Positions 9,911-23,291 are shown, counted from the first letter of the stretch. The stretch is 64,000 nucleotides of DNA from Candidatus Altimarinota bacterium (GCA_028713225.1 JAQTOS010000007.1:1-64000), one strand, 5' to 3'. The notes: a model not told the origin generated them from the letters alone. Numbers and translations are program-made.

Positions 9911-11089
9911 TTAATCTTGATTTGCTATTAATTTTTCTAATCAAGAAGCTTGAGTGGTAACTGTTTTATGATGTTCATCATGTTCATTATAAATTCTTGC
10001 TACATGACTTGGATGGACTGATAAAGAATTATTAGCAGGCTTAATAGAATCGCTTATTTCTTCTAATAAAATAGTTTTATTTCAATTTGTCTTAGCTAAT
10101 TCGATAATTCAATCTATTCTTGCTAATTGTTCATCTTTAGACACATTTAATCGTTTTTGTTCAGCTAGTTGTCTTTTTAATTCTTGAATTTCTAAATCTT
10201 TTGTAGATATCTCTGTTCTAAGCTCTTCATTTTCACCTATTAATTCATGGTTATCATTAATAGTTCTTAGATTAATTTGTAGTAAATCTTGATTTTCTTG
10301 TTCAAGTAAATCAATTTCAGTAATTCTACCAAGTTTATTTACTGAATCAAGTAGTTTGATATATAATTTAGTGTAATTATCAACTCTTCATTTTAGATTT
10401 TCTTTGTCTTTTTGCAATTCATCAATAACTTTTTGAAAATGAAGGTTTCATTGTTTTATTGGTTCAAATTGTCTTATTTGCTCCTGAAGATTCTCAATTT
10501 TTTCGTTTTTTATTCTTTTATCCAATAATTTAGCTTCTCTTAATAATCGATTTAATTCTACTATATCTTCACTTTTTTCTTGCAAATCTTCTCAATATTT
10601 TAAAATATTAGATTTAATTTTTATAACCGCCCTTTTTAAGCCCTCAGCAATTATATCTCGTTCAGATTTTAAACTTATTTTTTCTTCTCTAAGAGTTTTT
10701 ACTTCATTCTCTAATTCTTGCCTTTCTTTTCTTGCTTTTAATTCTGAATTTTGAAGATTTAAAATAGATTTATCTTTTTCATTAAGTCTTAATTCATAAT
10801 TATGTGCTATATTTGATGAAGTATGCGATACAAAATCATTTCTTTCTTTTAATAATTTTACATACTCATTATATTTATCAATGTAAGAAATAATATTATC
10901 AACATTTGAACAACTTGTTACTCAAAGTATTTTTGAAACTGATCAAGTTGCACTTGCTAAAATCTCCTTTAGAGCAAATGATAAATTTTGAGTATTCAAA
11001 AAAGGAGCTAATTCTTTTTCAAGTTCAGCTATTCTTCTGTCTAATTCTTGAGGATATTCTATAGTTTTAAATGAATTTTGACTATTCAT
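9911..11089 (-). CDS. large coiled-coil protein, function unknown
   Basis: 392 residues, almost entirely long charged helices. Clear heptad-like Leu/Ile spacing runs from about residue 100 to 340 (RKERQELENEVKTLREEK, LRTINDNHELIGENEELR). The N-terminus (ELDRRIAELEKELAP) is followed by a less charged SATGSVSKILGVTSC segment. There is no signal peptide. The C-terminal tail carries several His (HPSHVARIYNEHDEHH). It could be a filament or scaffold protein; I cannot assign a family. It starts just after a bidirectional terminator and may lead the U32-DedA-murD group 67 nt downstream. Confidence 0.8.
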
Positions 11090-11148
11090 ATTTTTTAAAT
11101 TAATTATAATTACTTTTATTTTAGCATAAAATCTGATAAAAAACAAAA

Positions 11149-11175
11149 ATTTCGCCTTTATGAAAGACGAAATTC
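11149..11175. terminator. terminator between dut and the coiled-coil gene
   Basis: AATTTCGCCTTT pairs with AAAGACGAAATT (one mismatch) across a 3-nt loop. It lies downstream of dut on the minus strand, followed on that strand by a T-rich tract. Confidence 0.65.
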
Positions 11176-11200
11176 TATTTAAAAATCAAAAAATAACAAA

Positions 11201-11629
11201 TTATTTTACTCAAGTCGTTCCAAATCAACCTCTATCCGAGTTATTCATAGTTTCTACAAGTTCAAATTCAGCTCTTTCTATTTTCACAAAAACTCATTGA
11301 CCAATTCTTGTTCCCATCTCAATAACTTGTCTTTCTTTACTCATATTCATGAATGGAAATTTGATAGTATCGTTGTCTCCACAATAATCTTGGTCGATTA
11401 TTCCAACTGAGTTAACTTGTATAAGTCCATGTTTTTTAAAAGTTGAACTTCTTGGTTGAGTTTGTAATAGATATCCAGCTGGCACTTCTACAACCAAACC
11501 TGTTTCAACTAATTTAAATTCACCTGGTTCAAAAACGACAGTTTCAGTACATTTGAAATCAAAAGCACAAGCTCCAGATGTTTCATAAGCAACTGGTAAT
11601 CAATCATGAGTTTTAATTCTTACTTTCAT
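11201..11629 (-). CDS. dut: dUTP diphosphatase
   Basis: Hydrolyses dUTP to dUMP and diphosphate, keeping uracil out of DNA. 142 residues, typical of the trimeric family. Motif 1 is AYETSGACAFDF (with Cys replacing the usual Gly/Ala context), motif 2 QPRSSTFKKHGL, motif 3 NSVGIIDQDYCGD, motif 4 GTRIGQGVFVKIE, and motif 5 DRGGFGTTG at the C-terminus with UGA glycines. All five motifs are present, so it should be active. It follows the EamA-type gene at a 62-nt distance on the same strand. Confidence 0.93.
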
Positions 11630-11691
11630 TTTCTAAAATTTAAAAAAATAATTCCACATATTTATATTTACAAATCTAAAATAATCAATTT

Positions 11692-12549
11692 TTATTTATA
11701 AATATATCAAATAACAATACATGAACTTACTGCAAAAGTTATCAAAATTGTCTTTTTTGTCGGTTTATCTCAAAACATAAAAAAAGATAAAATCAAAGTG
11801 ACAGAAAGACTTAAAAATCCAAGTAAATTCGAAACTATAAGTCATAAGTTTGAAATCAGAAATAGTGAAATTATAGAAGTTAAAGCCCCAAGCGCACTTG
11901 TTGTAAATCTTTGTTTTAAGAAACTTGGGTTTGATTTTTTGATTGTAAGAAAATCTTTACTTATAAATAAAATTACAAAAATATTTAATCCTACATAAAA
12001 TAAATTATTTAAGATAAATGCGTCAGTTACTAGTATTTCTTTCAATATGTATCACATAGAAAGTCATTTTATAGCCCGGATTCGCTTAGTTATAAGTATT
12101 AAGTAAATATTTTTGGGAAATGATATTTTTTTATAATCTAGACTTCAAAATGTTATTATTAGTACAGCAATAATTGCCATAATAAGCGAAACTACTGATT
12201 GTCCTGAAAATCGGATAAAACTTATTATAATAATAAAAATAGAATCCAAATTATTAAAAGGAGCGAGAGTAGAAATTTTCTCTTCTTTATAAAGTTTTTG
12301 TTCTATAAGTATAGCAAAACTAGATGTAATATTTATAGCTAGAAAAATAGCTAGAATAAGCAAAGGAGTATGTAATATATCTGTAGGAACAAAGAAAAAT
12401 AAACTAATCCCAACAATTAAATAAACCATATTTCACATCCACATAAAGACGTTTTGTGAAACAGGATTACTTGCTACAGATTTTTTATAAGTAATTTGTG
12501 ATAAACTTCCTATAAAAGCATTTATTATTCAGAAAAGAATTGAAGTCAT
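11692..12549 (-). CDS. EamA/DMT-type membrane transporter-like protein
   Basis: 285 residues with about ten hydrophobic helices, in the two-halves arrangement of the drug/metabolite transporter superfamily. It starts MTSILFGIINAFIGSLSQITYKK with NPVSQNVFMW following. The second half has a soluble basic stretch (LDYKKISFPKN). Substrate cannot be predicted. Stop at 11692; start 2 nt from the end of the upstream gene, so it is in the metG operon. Confidence 0.7.
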
Positions 12550-12551
12550 AT

Positions 12552-13097
12552 TTAAGTATTTTTTGTAATTAAATCGTTTTTTATATCTATAAGATTTTCT
12601 TGAACTATAACTAAATTTTTATTAAAAAATGTAATTATACTAGCTAAATTTATGATACTATAATCAGCAAAAGGATGAGTCGTATTATATAGATGAACAA
12701 GAGAATTATCTATTTTTTGAAGCAAAATTTTCTTTTTATCTTTATCAATCAATGCATTTTTTATTTCTTCTTTGTTTACTCTCAAATTAATTGGCAAAAT
12801 ATGGTCTATATTTTTAATATTTTCCATTTCATCAATTTTATCAAAAATAGCTTTTATTTCTATATCTTGGTCTATATTATCTAGTGAATTTGATAATATT
12901 TTAGCTAATTCTACACTTATAAAACCAGCTTCTACACTGGCTTTTAAATTATTTATTTTCTTTGTTGCTTCAAGTTTTTCTCTCAAAACTTCTTTTTTCT
13001 CAGAAAATTCTAATCTCTCTCTGATTTTTTCTTTTTCCTTTTTTTCATCAAATTCCTTTGATTTCTTTTCTTTCTCTGTAAATGCTTCTATTCCCAT
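12552..13097 (-). CDS. hypothetical charged coiled-coil protein in the metG operon
   Basis: 181 residues. The first 60 are a very charged Lys/Glu helix (EKEKKSKEFDEKKEKEKIRERL), and the rest is mixed helical with a short hydrophobic patch near YSIINLASIITF. No in-frame TGA is needed, simply because it has a single Gly. It lies 11 nt after metG and 2 nt before the EamA-like gene. Family unknown. Confidence 0.75.
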   Translation of the reverse strand: MGIEAFTEKEKKSKEFDEKKEKEKIRERLEFSEKKEVLREKLEATKKINNLKASVEAGFISVELAKILSNSLDNIDQDIEIKAIFDKIDEMENIKNIDHILPINLRVNKEEIKNALIDKDKKKILLQKIDNSLVHLYNTTHPFADYSIINLASIITFFNKNLVIVQENLIDIKNDLITKNT

Positions 13098-13108
13098 AAT
13101 TTATTTGA

Positions 13109-14806
13109 TTATACGATATCTATTCTCGCAAAAAGCGCATCTCACTTTTCTTTTATATTAAATACTGGAGTTTCACTTATAAGAGCTTGTAATTCTCAGT
13201 TTTCTAATCTTTCTTTGTAATTTTCAAGTCCCAATTTAACAAACATTTCGCTCATTTTTTCAGGAAAAAATGCATACAAAGCCAATCCAACTTGTCTAAG
13301 TCATTCAGCAATAGTATACAAAACTTCTCTAGTTTCTTCTTGTTTTCCTATATCTTTTATAGTTTGCCAAGGTTGTTTATCGTCAGCAAATTTATTTAAT
13401 GTATCAAGAAAATAAAAAGATTCATCTAATGTTGATTTTAATTCATACCTTTTATAATTATCTTTAATTATTCCATGATATGTTTCTATAAAGTTTTTAA
13501 AATTAAGTTGAACTATGGCTTTATTTTTATCTGGATGAAGTAAATCTAAATTTCTAATTCAATAATTAGCAAATTCAGTAAATCAATCAATATTAATAAT
13601 GTAGTTATCATCAATTCGTCATTTTAAAATTCAAGGTTTTTCTTCTAACTTCAAACTCAAAACAACAACTCTGTTTACTAGATTTCCTAGATTATTTGCA
13701 AGTTTTGCATTGTAAGTTAAAACTGCTTGTTTCTCATCAAAATCTCAATCTTGACCGATATTAAATGAAGATAGAAGATAAAGAGTAAGTAAATCTTTAC
13801 TATATTTTGCACTAAATTCTACTGGATCTATAGCATTTCCTAGAGACTTAGAAATTTTTTGTCAGTTTACTGTAAAAAATCAAGTTGTTAAAACTTGCGC
13901 AGGTAATGGAAGTCAAGCTGAATGAAGCATTGCTGGCCAATAAATAGCATGGAATCTTATAATATCCTTCCCTACTATATGTAAATCTGCTGGCCAAAAT
14001 TCTGATTCATCTTTTCCAGAATCTGATTCTCTACAAACTGTAACATAATTAAATAGAGCATCATACCAAACGTAAGTTACTTGAGTTTGATCAAAAGGCA
14101 ATTTAATACCAAATTTATTTGTTTCTCTTGATATAGAAAAGTCTTCTAAACCTCTTTTTACAAAAGCTTTAACTTCATTAAATCTATCTCCAGGCACTAC
14201 AAATTCTGGATTTTTTTCATAATAATCTATTAAGAAATCTTGATATTTTGAAAGTCTGAAAAAGTAGTTTTTTTCTTTGATAGTTTGAGGAGTTTTTAGA
14301 TGATCTGGGCACACTTTTATGATATTTTCTGATTCTTTAACTTTGTCACTTATTGGAAAAGTTTCACCTGTAGTTTTGTTCATAAAAACTAAATCTTCAT
14401 CTTTTTTAAAAGATTCACAACCAACACAATACATTCATTCATATTCACCTTCATAAATATCCCCATTATCAAAAGATTTTTGTAATACTTCAGATACAAG
14501 TTTATGATGTCTTTCTTCAGTTGTTCTTATAAAATCTGTATATTCTATTTTTAGTCCATCCCAAACAGCTTTATGTTCAGCTGCCATATAATCAAGATAT
14601 GGCATAATTTCCATATTTGCTTCCGTTGCTTTATCAAGAGCTTTTTGAGAGTTTTCATCTACTCAAGTAGAAAATTTTACTCTTTTCCCATTAATTTTAT
14701 TATATCTAGCAAGAGAATCTGCTATTATAGAGCTATAAGCATGTCCTATATGAGGAATTCCATTTGTATAGTAAATCGGTGTAGTTACAAAAAAAGTATC
14801 TTTCAT
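13109..14806 (-). CDS. metG: methionine--tRNA ligase
   Basis: Class I synthetase charging tRNA-Met. 565 residues without the optional C-terminal tRNA-binding domain. Visible: PIYYTNGIPHIGHAYS (HIGH box) near residue 10-25, the zinc-type Cys set YCVGCESF with VCPDH, VWYDALFNY, the WPADLHIVGKDIIRFH block, and KISKSLGNA as the KMSKS loop with Ile in place of Met. The anticodon-binding helical domain follows to residue 565. TGA codons fall on conserved Gly. First gene of a likely operon with the two genes downstream. Confidence 0.96.
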
Positions 14807-14870
14807 TTATTTGTATTTAATTATTGAATAATTTTGGCTTTGAATATAAGCTTTTTAGAGAAAAATGCAA

Positions 14871-14897
14871 GAAAAAAGATAAGCTTTAACTTATCTT
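14871..14897 (-). terminator. terminator of the HAD gene
   Basis: On the minus strand AAGATAAG pairs with CTTATCTT around a 6-nt loop, followed by TTTT. It overlaps the TAA stop at 14896-14898 and lies behind metG's promoter region. Confidence 0.75.
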
Positions 14898-15510
14898 AAT
14901 TTAAAATTTCTAAAATCTCATCAATTTCAGCTACACTATTTATTTCATATTTATCTTTTCAAAACTTCCCTATTCTTATAAAATCTATATCAAATTGACC
15001 TGAAAAAAGTTTATCTCATTCTCAATCTCATGTATAAACTGCTTTTTGACAGAAATCATCATCACAGGAATAGCGTATAAATTCTTCTATATGGTCTCTT
15101 CATTTAAGTAATTTATCACTTCCAAGAATAATAGCAAAATTATCTTTTATTCAGCCTTCTTCTAAGTGTTTCATAGCTGTAGGAGTTGAATTTCCAGTTG
15201 TTAGAAAAAGTGTATAATTAGCTGATAATTCTTTTATTTTTTCTATTACTCAAGGGAAAAATTCTGTTTCTAGATGTAATAATTCTTCATATATCTCATC
15301 TGTGATTTTTTGATGATTATAATCTCACTCAAAAATAGTTTCAATTTGTCTTATTAGTGGAGTCCCCATAGTATTTTCGAAAACATATCTAGATTTATCA
15401 AGTAATTCTGAATCAATTTTTTTAATATAATCATAAATAACTTCCATACTGGAATTCATACTGTGAACCAAAGTTCAATCCATATCAAAAATTAGGTACT
15501 CTTTTTTCAT
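14896..15510 (-). CDS. HAD-superfamily hydrolase (phosphoglycolate phosphatase-like)
   Basis: 204 residues. HAD motif I is FDMDGTLVHS at residues 8-17 (Gly by UGA), motif II FLTTGNST, motif III around KGRD, motif IV YTGDGEGD. A four-helix cap is inserted after motif I. Such enzymes dephosphorylate small metabolites; the substrate is unknown. The start is the ATG at 15510, 12 nt after a second HAD gene. Confidence 0.85.
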
Positions 15511-15522
15511 GTGTTTTATTTT

Positions 15523-16458
15523 TTATAATTCTATAATGTCTATATTTTCTGTTTTCATTTCAAAAATTAGATTTTTTCTTTCTATAATAAACTTATAAGT
15601 TACCCCGTTTTTCCTGTATTTTTCAAAATCTTTTAAAACTGAAACTTCTGGATTTACAAAATAAAATATTGAATTTTCTGAAAGATTAGATGATATTCAA
15701 TAATCAGCAATAGTATCTCACATTCATCAAATTATATTTTCATTTCAGGTTTCTTTTTTTAAATAATTTATAAAATTTGTTTTATGATTTCTTGAGAATA
15801 ATGGAATACAATGAGAATTATTTAATCCAAAATATGTTCAAAATCACTCTATATTTTTAGAATAATCTATTCAAGTTTCTTCTTCTATAAATATTTTAAG
15901 TAAATCTATGTAAATATCTAATGCGAAATTAGGAGCTCATGAAACAAATACGAAATCATCCCCATTTATTAAAACTTCTTTTATTTTTGCTAAAGAAAAT
16001 CTAAATGGATTTACCTTTTGTTTTTTTATAAAACTATTTCTTAAAAATACTAAAAATTCTCACCAATTTACTAAATCTCTGTATTTAAAAAGTAAAAAAG
16101 TTCCAGCATTTATATATTCATTATATTTTATTTGTTTATTATAAGCCTTCTTTTCAAGATTATTGAAATATAAATTGTCATCTAAAAATTCTTTTACTTT
16201 TGAAGTTTCAAGCGTAGTTATATCCTTGCTCTTTACAAATTTAAAAAAAATAGAAAATATTTCTTTAGTCATAGTTCACCTAAAGAATGTACCATCTAAG
16301 TCCGAAATAAATATTTTTTTATTTTTTAATGAGTTCAATTTATCTGTATAATAGGGTTCTTTTGAAAAATTTTCTTCTATTTCTATTCAAAGTAATTCTA
16401 AAATATCAGTTTTTCATTTATTATTTTGATGTATTTTTATAGCCTCTTCAAGTAACAT
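15523..16458 (-). CDS. HAD-like hydrolase with N-terminal extension
   Basis: 311 residues. Motif I is IFISDLDGTFFRG at about residues 53-65, preceded by a 50-residue helical extension. Motif II may lie at FVFVSGAPNF, and late acidic residues occur in GGMGDTIADYG, which resembles motif IV. It looks like a phosphoserine phosphatase-like HAD with a large helical cap; the substrate is unknown. It is in tandem with the smaller HAD gene and may act on the same pathway (inference). Confidence 0.7.
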
Positions 16459-16523
16459 ATTTTTAGTTTTTAAATAATTAGATTTTTATTATATTAAAAG
16501 ATTTGAAAATATTTAAAAATTAA

Positions 16524-16754
16524 TTATTCGTAAGTATAATCTTTTAGTTGTTCCAAAGGAATTAGTTCTATCATATCTCATTGCACTTTTTCTATCTCTT
16601 TTCAATTTTCTAATACTAAAATTATATTTTCTAGTATTTCTATTTGAGTTGTTCATATTTTTCTTACAAATCATCTCATTATAGCATGAGAAATATGTGG
16701 AATATTTCGTCTAAACATTTTAGTATCTCATGAAGAATTATAAAATTTTTCCAT
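16524..16754 (-). CDS. hypothetical 76-residue protein downstream of dnaX
   Basis: Start ATG at 16754, TAA at 16524; TGA read as Gly five times. The sequence KMFRRNIPHISHAIMRGFVRK is basic, and the rest is acidic and probably helical (QIEILENIILVLEN). It begins 16 nt after the dnaX stop, so it is probably cotranscribed. No family recognised; the spacing and length make a real gene likely. Confidence 0.6.
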
Positions 16755-16770
16755 AATATATTTTAAATAA

Positions 16771-18219
16771 TTATAAATCTACTTTAACTTGATAATCAAA
16801 TCATAAGTTAATTAGTTTTTGATTCAAGAGAGTTATATTATCGACTGTATTTATTTTGTCAAAGTTAAATTTAGTTTTTGCTTTGATATGAAGTTTATTA
16901 TCTTTTATATAAGTTTCGCTTCATTTTATAGCAAGGCTTAAAAATGCTTTTCCTGCTTCTTTTTTTAGTTCTGGAAAAAGTAATTCTATATTAAAATTTC
17001 AAGAATTAGTATTTTGTGTTTTTGGTTTTTCTTCTATAATAGTAGTTTCTCATACAGTAGGATCTTCATCTCAAAATACAGAAAAAATATCATCCATATC
17101 TACATTTTCTTGTTTTTCTTCCTTAATTTCCACTTTTTCTATTTTTTTAACTTCTGGCTTTTTAGATTCTGATTGTATTTCTTTTTTAGGAGTAATTTCT
17201 TCAACTAAACTATCACCTGAAATAAAAGTAATAATTGCTATAAAAAATGGGAGAATCTCATCAAAAGAATTTTTTGTTTTGATAAATGCTTCAGATAATA
17301 AATTCAAAAGTTTTAAGTTTGATGATTTTTCTTGTCAATTTATAAAATCTTCTATAAGTTTATCTCTAAGAAAAAATAAAATATCTTTGAATAATAATTT
17401 CATATTTACTCAGCTGTCTTGAATTTCTTTGATTTCATGAAGAATTCTTCTGTCTTTAGCTAGAATTTTATCTACTATTTCTTCTATTTTTTCACTTGAT
17501 ACAAGTCATAGGTTAGCCTTGATAAAATCAAAACTTATTTTTCATCAGATTATAAATTGTTCAAAAAGACTTATCGCATTCCTAAGTCATCCATCACTAT
17601 TTTTAATTATATAATCTATAGCTTTTGGATCAGCTTCAATTTCCTCTTCTGAGGCTATAAATTCAAGCCTTTTTTTGATGTCATTTTTAGTGATTTTAGA
17701 AAAATCATATCTTTGACATCTACTCAAAATAGTTTCAGGAATTTTGTTTACTTCTGTTGTTGCAAGTATGAATTTTACATGAGATGGTGGTTCTTCTAAT
17801 ATTTTAAGTAAAGCATTAAAAGCTCATTTACTTAGCATATGAGTTTCATCTATTATATAGATTTTGTATTTTGCAATATTTGGTTGAAAAACTGCTTTTT
17901 CTATAATTTCTTCTCTAATATTATCAACACCAGTATGACTTGCCGCATCTATTTCTATAACATCAGTCATTTTTCCATTCAAAAATGATTTACAATTATC
18001 ACACTCTAAACATGGATCTCAGTCATTGTTATTTAAACAATTTAGTGCCATAGAAAAAATTCTAGCACTAGAAGTCTTCCCTGTTCATCTAGGACCACAA
18101 AAAATATAAGCTCAAACTGATTTATCTTCACTTATAGTTTTTTTCAAAGTTTCTTTTATAAATTCTTGACCAACAAGTGAAGAAAAATCTTTAGGACGGT
18201 ATTTTAGATATAGAGACAT
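16771..18219 (-). CDS. dnaX: DNA polymerase III clamp-loader subunit gamma/tau
   Basis: 482 residues. AAA+ ATPase that, with delta and delta-prime, loads the sliding clamp. N-terminus MSLYLKYRPKDFSSLVGQE is the classic DnaX opening. Walker A is GPRGTGKTS at about residue 43, a zinc module of four Cys (C-x8-C-x2-C-x2-C) follows, then Walker B IIDETHML and sensor ILATTEV. Residues from about 330 on form a Lys/Glu-rich linker and a short tau-like tail. UGA encodes several P-loop glycines. Confidence 0.95.
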
Positions 18220-18287
18220 CTTATAAATTGCTAAATATTAATAATTTAAAATGATTATATTTAAAAAGTATATTCTTTCAAATAGAA

Positions 18288-18330
18288 TTAAAATAAATCC
18301 TGAAGAAATTTCCTTCAGGATTTATTTTAA
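18288..18330 (-). terminator. perfect 18-bp hairpin after the pilin-like gene
   Basis: The arm 18288-18305 is exactly mirrored at 18313-18330 around AAATTTC. The core is AAATCCTGAAG. It starts 2 nt beyond the stop of the pilin-like gene and ends its transcript before dnaX. Confidence 0.9.
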
Positions 18331-18332
18331 TA

Positions 18333-19988
18333 TTACCTTACCATAATTGAATTAACTTTTAAATAAGCCCGTCAAGATCGACAAGTACTTTGTAAAGTTA
18401 CAGCATAATTACTTGAATCTTTAATAATTTTAAAAATTAAATCTGCACTATTAGTTTCTCATCAAAATCACCGTCATGCTCAAGGTCAATAATTATTATC
18501 ACATCTTCATAATGCTCAAACTGAAAAACTATTAAATTGCATTAATCAAGTTTGTCACATTCAGTACAAAACTCATCAACAACGAGTATCTCAAGATCGA
18601 TAAGATTTTACATTATATAATACTTCTGAAAAATTTAATGCTGAAATAAATGCTGTAGTAAAACTTGTTCTTACAGGAGTATCTGTACATGAAGCACTAC
18701 CAAGTTTATTAACTAAGGTTCAATTAATTTTATTAGTTGAAACTCAAGTAGTTGATATTCAATTATTCGCAGTTAGTGCTACGATATTTCAGAAATTATA
18801 ATTTATATTAGTCCATCAACCTCAATTAGTAGTCATATCACAATATACTTGAAAAGCTGGATTTGTATCTGGTTTAATCCAATAAATTCAATCAGAGGAA
18901 CTAGTTAATTTAGTTTTTATATCCAAACAAGATAATCAAGGTAATGTAGACACAGATCATATAGCAGTACATACATTAGATATATTTGTATATCAAGTAG
19001 CACAAGTAGTAGTTTCAGCTCCATAAGATAAAGCTCAGTTTGTACATGTTGCGTCTATATTAGATGTTCATCATGTAACAGCTTTTGATATAGTTTGAGT
19101 TATTCAGTGATTTATAACAGGAATACTATATCAATTATATGTTGTAGCTGTACAATTTAGTGCGTTTACTGGTGAACAAATATCATATTTATAACTTATA
19201 TCTCAAGATAAAACTCAGTTATTACAAGTTCTTGAAATAGGGGTACAAGTTTGATTATATGCTACACTAGTTGTATTATATGAGTTTATTTGTCATCAGT
19301 TTGTTACTACTGTATTTCATAGTACACATGAATTTTGGATTATTGATATATTCGTTAATAGACTTTGTCATGAACCTGATATTGTTCATGAGTTTGTACT
19401 ATTATTTGAAAAAACTGCAGTATAAGTTCCTGTATTTGTTGTTAAATCTATACTTCAAGTAGATATTCTTTCATTTACTGGAGAATTTGTTAATGTATCT
19501 AGTAGTATTCCTACTTTATCTCAAATAGTATAGATATATCTACTTGTATAATCTATATTTCAAGCAAATGCTTGATTTAAAAATGGATTATTTTGAGATA
19601 ATAGTAATTTATTATTATTTTCTAAATATCCTGATAGTTGAATTTTTTTTCAGGTATAGTCTAGACTGTACAAAAATTTAGTATTATCTTTTGGATCTTT
19701 AAATCATTCTCATCTAATTGATTTACTAACTGTATCTCAAATATATCATTGTTTTGATACTCAAACAATATCTATATAGTCATCTGGACTTGGATATATT
19801 TGTTTTTTTACATATGAGATTGTTAATCAATCATACACTGTTTTTAGACTAGTTATTCTTGAAGAATCTCTAGCATCAGATGTATGTGATTGATATGACA
19901 TAAAACCAATAGTAGCAAGAATAGCTAATATTGTAATCACTATGATTAATTCGACTAAGGTAAAGGCTTTTGTTTGATGTTTTTTCAT
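18333..19988 (-). CDS. type IV pilin-like protein with fibrinogen-like C-terminal domain
   Basis: 551 residues. The N-terminus is a class III prepilin signal: KKHQTKA then FTLVELIIVITILAILATIGF, with Ala rather than Gly before the expected cleavage site, Phe at +1 and Glu at +5. A Ser/Thr/Gly-rich middle with paired Cys follows. From about residue 350 the sequence SCLDIKTKL..DGIYWIKP..FQVYCDMTTNGGWT is the typical opening of fibrinogen-related (FReD-like) domains, ending with further Cys. Probably exported, polymerised or tip-located on a pilus, with the C-terminus binding a glycan or protein on another cell (inference). Other pilus genes are not in this window. Confidence 0.85.
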
Positions 19989-20073
19989 ATTATGAAATTT
20001 TATTTATTAAATTGTTTATGATTTTATAGTAATTTTATATTTTTGCAAAGAAAAAAGAACTAGTTATTACAAA

Positions 20074-21243
<1,170 letters not shown>

Positions 21244-21246
21244 TTA

Positions 21247-21900
21247 TTATTTAGTTAATTCTTGTAATTTATATATATTATTTTCCTTTGTTTCTTCTCT
21301 TTCTTTTATTTCAGAATTAGAATAAAATTTATGTTTTTTAACAAATTTAAGAGAATAATGATACCAATCAGGATTAAGAATTTTAATATTTTTAATAGTT
21401 TCTAATTCTTTTTTTAATCTAGATCATTTATCAAAAAAATCTTTTCTACCTAAATTATCTGTATCAGCATCTTTTATAATAGATTCTAATAAATTTTCGG
21501 GTTGCCTTACTACTATTGTAGCTAAAATCATTTTTTCTATTTTATCTATTTTTTCTTTTGGATAAAGTATAGAATTTAGATAATTTTTTGCTATTTTTGC
21601 TCAAATAGGTTCATTATTATCATATTCTATAACAAATCACGTATCATGAAAAAGCGAAGCTATTGCTAATATTTCTATATCATCTATTGATAGATTTTCT
21701 TCTTGTCCTATATAAAGAGCTCTATACATAACTTCAAGAGTGTGTTCATAATGATGATAATAATGAAATTCTAAAGGTCAAAGTAAATTGTTTACATAAA
21801 CAATTATATTTCTTATTAAATCAGAATTTATTACTTTTTTAATATTATCATTAAATAAATCAATATTTATTTCAAGTCAATTTATTTTTTCTACTCACAT
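21247..21900 (-). CDS. HD-domain phosphohydrolase-like protein
   Basis: 217 residues. The metal-binding HD pattern is visible: HYEHTLEVMYRA supplies the first His, SLFHDTG the His-Asp pair, and DADTDNLG the distal Asp, with the usual spacing. Members hydrolyse phosphomonoesters or cyclic nucleotides; the substrate is unknown. It starts 6 nt from the end of the protease gene and runs into tgt. Confidence 0.8.
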
Positions 21901-21906
21901 ATTTTA

Positions 21907-23223
21907 TTAGTTGTTTATAATTCTACTAATATCATTATAAGCTATAATAATACTTAATCAAATCAAAAATACAAAAAATCAAGTATGAATTATAGCTTCT
22001 AGTCTTTCGTTTATTGCTTTTTTTCAAAATAATCTTAAGACAATTCAATTTATAGAAAGAAATAAAAATCTTCATCAATCAAGTGCTGGAATAGGAAGTA
22101 AATTAAATATTCCTAAATTTATGCTTATAATTGCTCATATTACGAGTATTACAATAAAACCTTGTGGAACAATTTTCGCAATAACATCTACTGTTCAAAT
22201 AGGACCAGAAACTGAAGCAATTGCATCTTGTCTATCTTTTGGAGTTTCGGGATTAAATATTTTTCTAGATAATATTCCTAAAGCTTTTAGAGTTAACATA
22301 CTTTGAGAATATGTTTCTATTGTTCAATATTTAATAGAATCGACTAATCCATATTTATATTCAAAATTTTTATTTAATTCAAGATTTTCTCAAATATAAG
22401 TTCCGATTTTTCATTCTTTACTCGGAGTAATTTTTATTTCTTTTTTGTCTTTATCTCTTTGTAATTCCAAAGTTATTTCTTTAGAAGCATTATCTTTTAT
22501 TATTTTTTGAAAAAGTTTTAAATCAGAAATTTTTTGAGAATTAATTTTTGTAATTATATCATTATCTTGTAATCCTGATGTTTGTGCCAAACTTCAAGTT
22601 AATGGAGAAACTACTATTCATTCTTTTTTTATAAAAATTCCTGACTCTTTAGCTTGTTCTATAGTAGGAATAAGTTTTATTGGAAGAGATGTATCAATTT
22701 TTGTATTTAATCAAATTGGTTGTACTCAAACAAAAAATAGTATTGAAAATACTATTATTGCGAGCATAAAATTCATAGTTACTCAAGCTAAAATCACTAT
22801 AGCTTGTTGCCAAGCTGGTTTATTTAAAAGAGATTCTGGAGAATTATTTTCAGCTAACAGTGATTTCATTTCTTCAACATTTCAAACTGGAATTTCTTCT
22901 CACTTATCATCATAAATTTTCTTTCCTTCATTTATAGCTTTTTCCAAATCTTCATTATTGAAAAGATTTCCATCTTCATCATAAACTTTAAAAGTATGGA
23001 TATTTTCTCAAGCAAGTTTTACAAATCAACCAAGAGGAAGCCAATTTAAACTATATATAGTTCATTTTTTATCTTTTCATATTTTTTTCGCTCTTGGTGG
23101 AAGTCCCAGTCAAAATTCATATACTTTTACTCAAAATATTCTAGCTGTTTTAAAATGTCCATATTCGTGAGCTAAAATTATTATAGAAAACATAAGTATA
23201 GCTACAATTATTCAAAGAATCAT
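21907..23223 (-). CDS. rseP: site-2 protease family zinc metalloprotease (RseP-like)
   Basis: 438 residues, membrane. The first helix carries ILAHEYGHF (HExxH zinc motif) at about residue 20, followed by the GLPPRAKKI basic loop. A PDZ domain (SGLQDNDIITKINSQKI) lies near 230-300, and the late LLPIPALDGGRFL supplies the third zinc ligand in LDGG. It cleaves membrane-bound signal proteins or peptides within the bilayer. The stretch SGPIGTVDVIAKIV is also typical of bacterial RseP. First gene of the rseP-HD-tgt group. Confidence 0.92.
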
Positions 23224-23291
23224 ATTTTTTTATTTAATATTTAATTACTGGTCTTATAATAATCAAATTTTTTAAAATACCAAATTTTTTC

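Noticed and set aside
18360-18600. Possible extra small genes or degraded pilin copies beyond the pilin-like gene
   Set aside because: The fibrinogen-like C-terminus reads continuously to TAA at 18333 with TGA as Gly.
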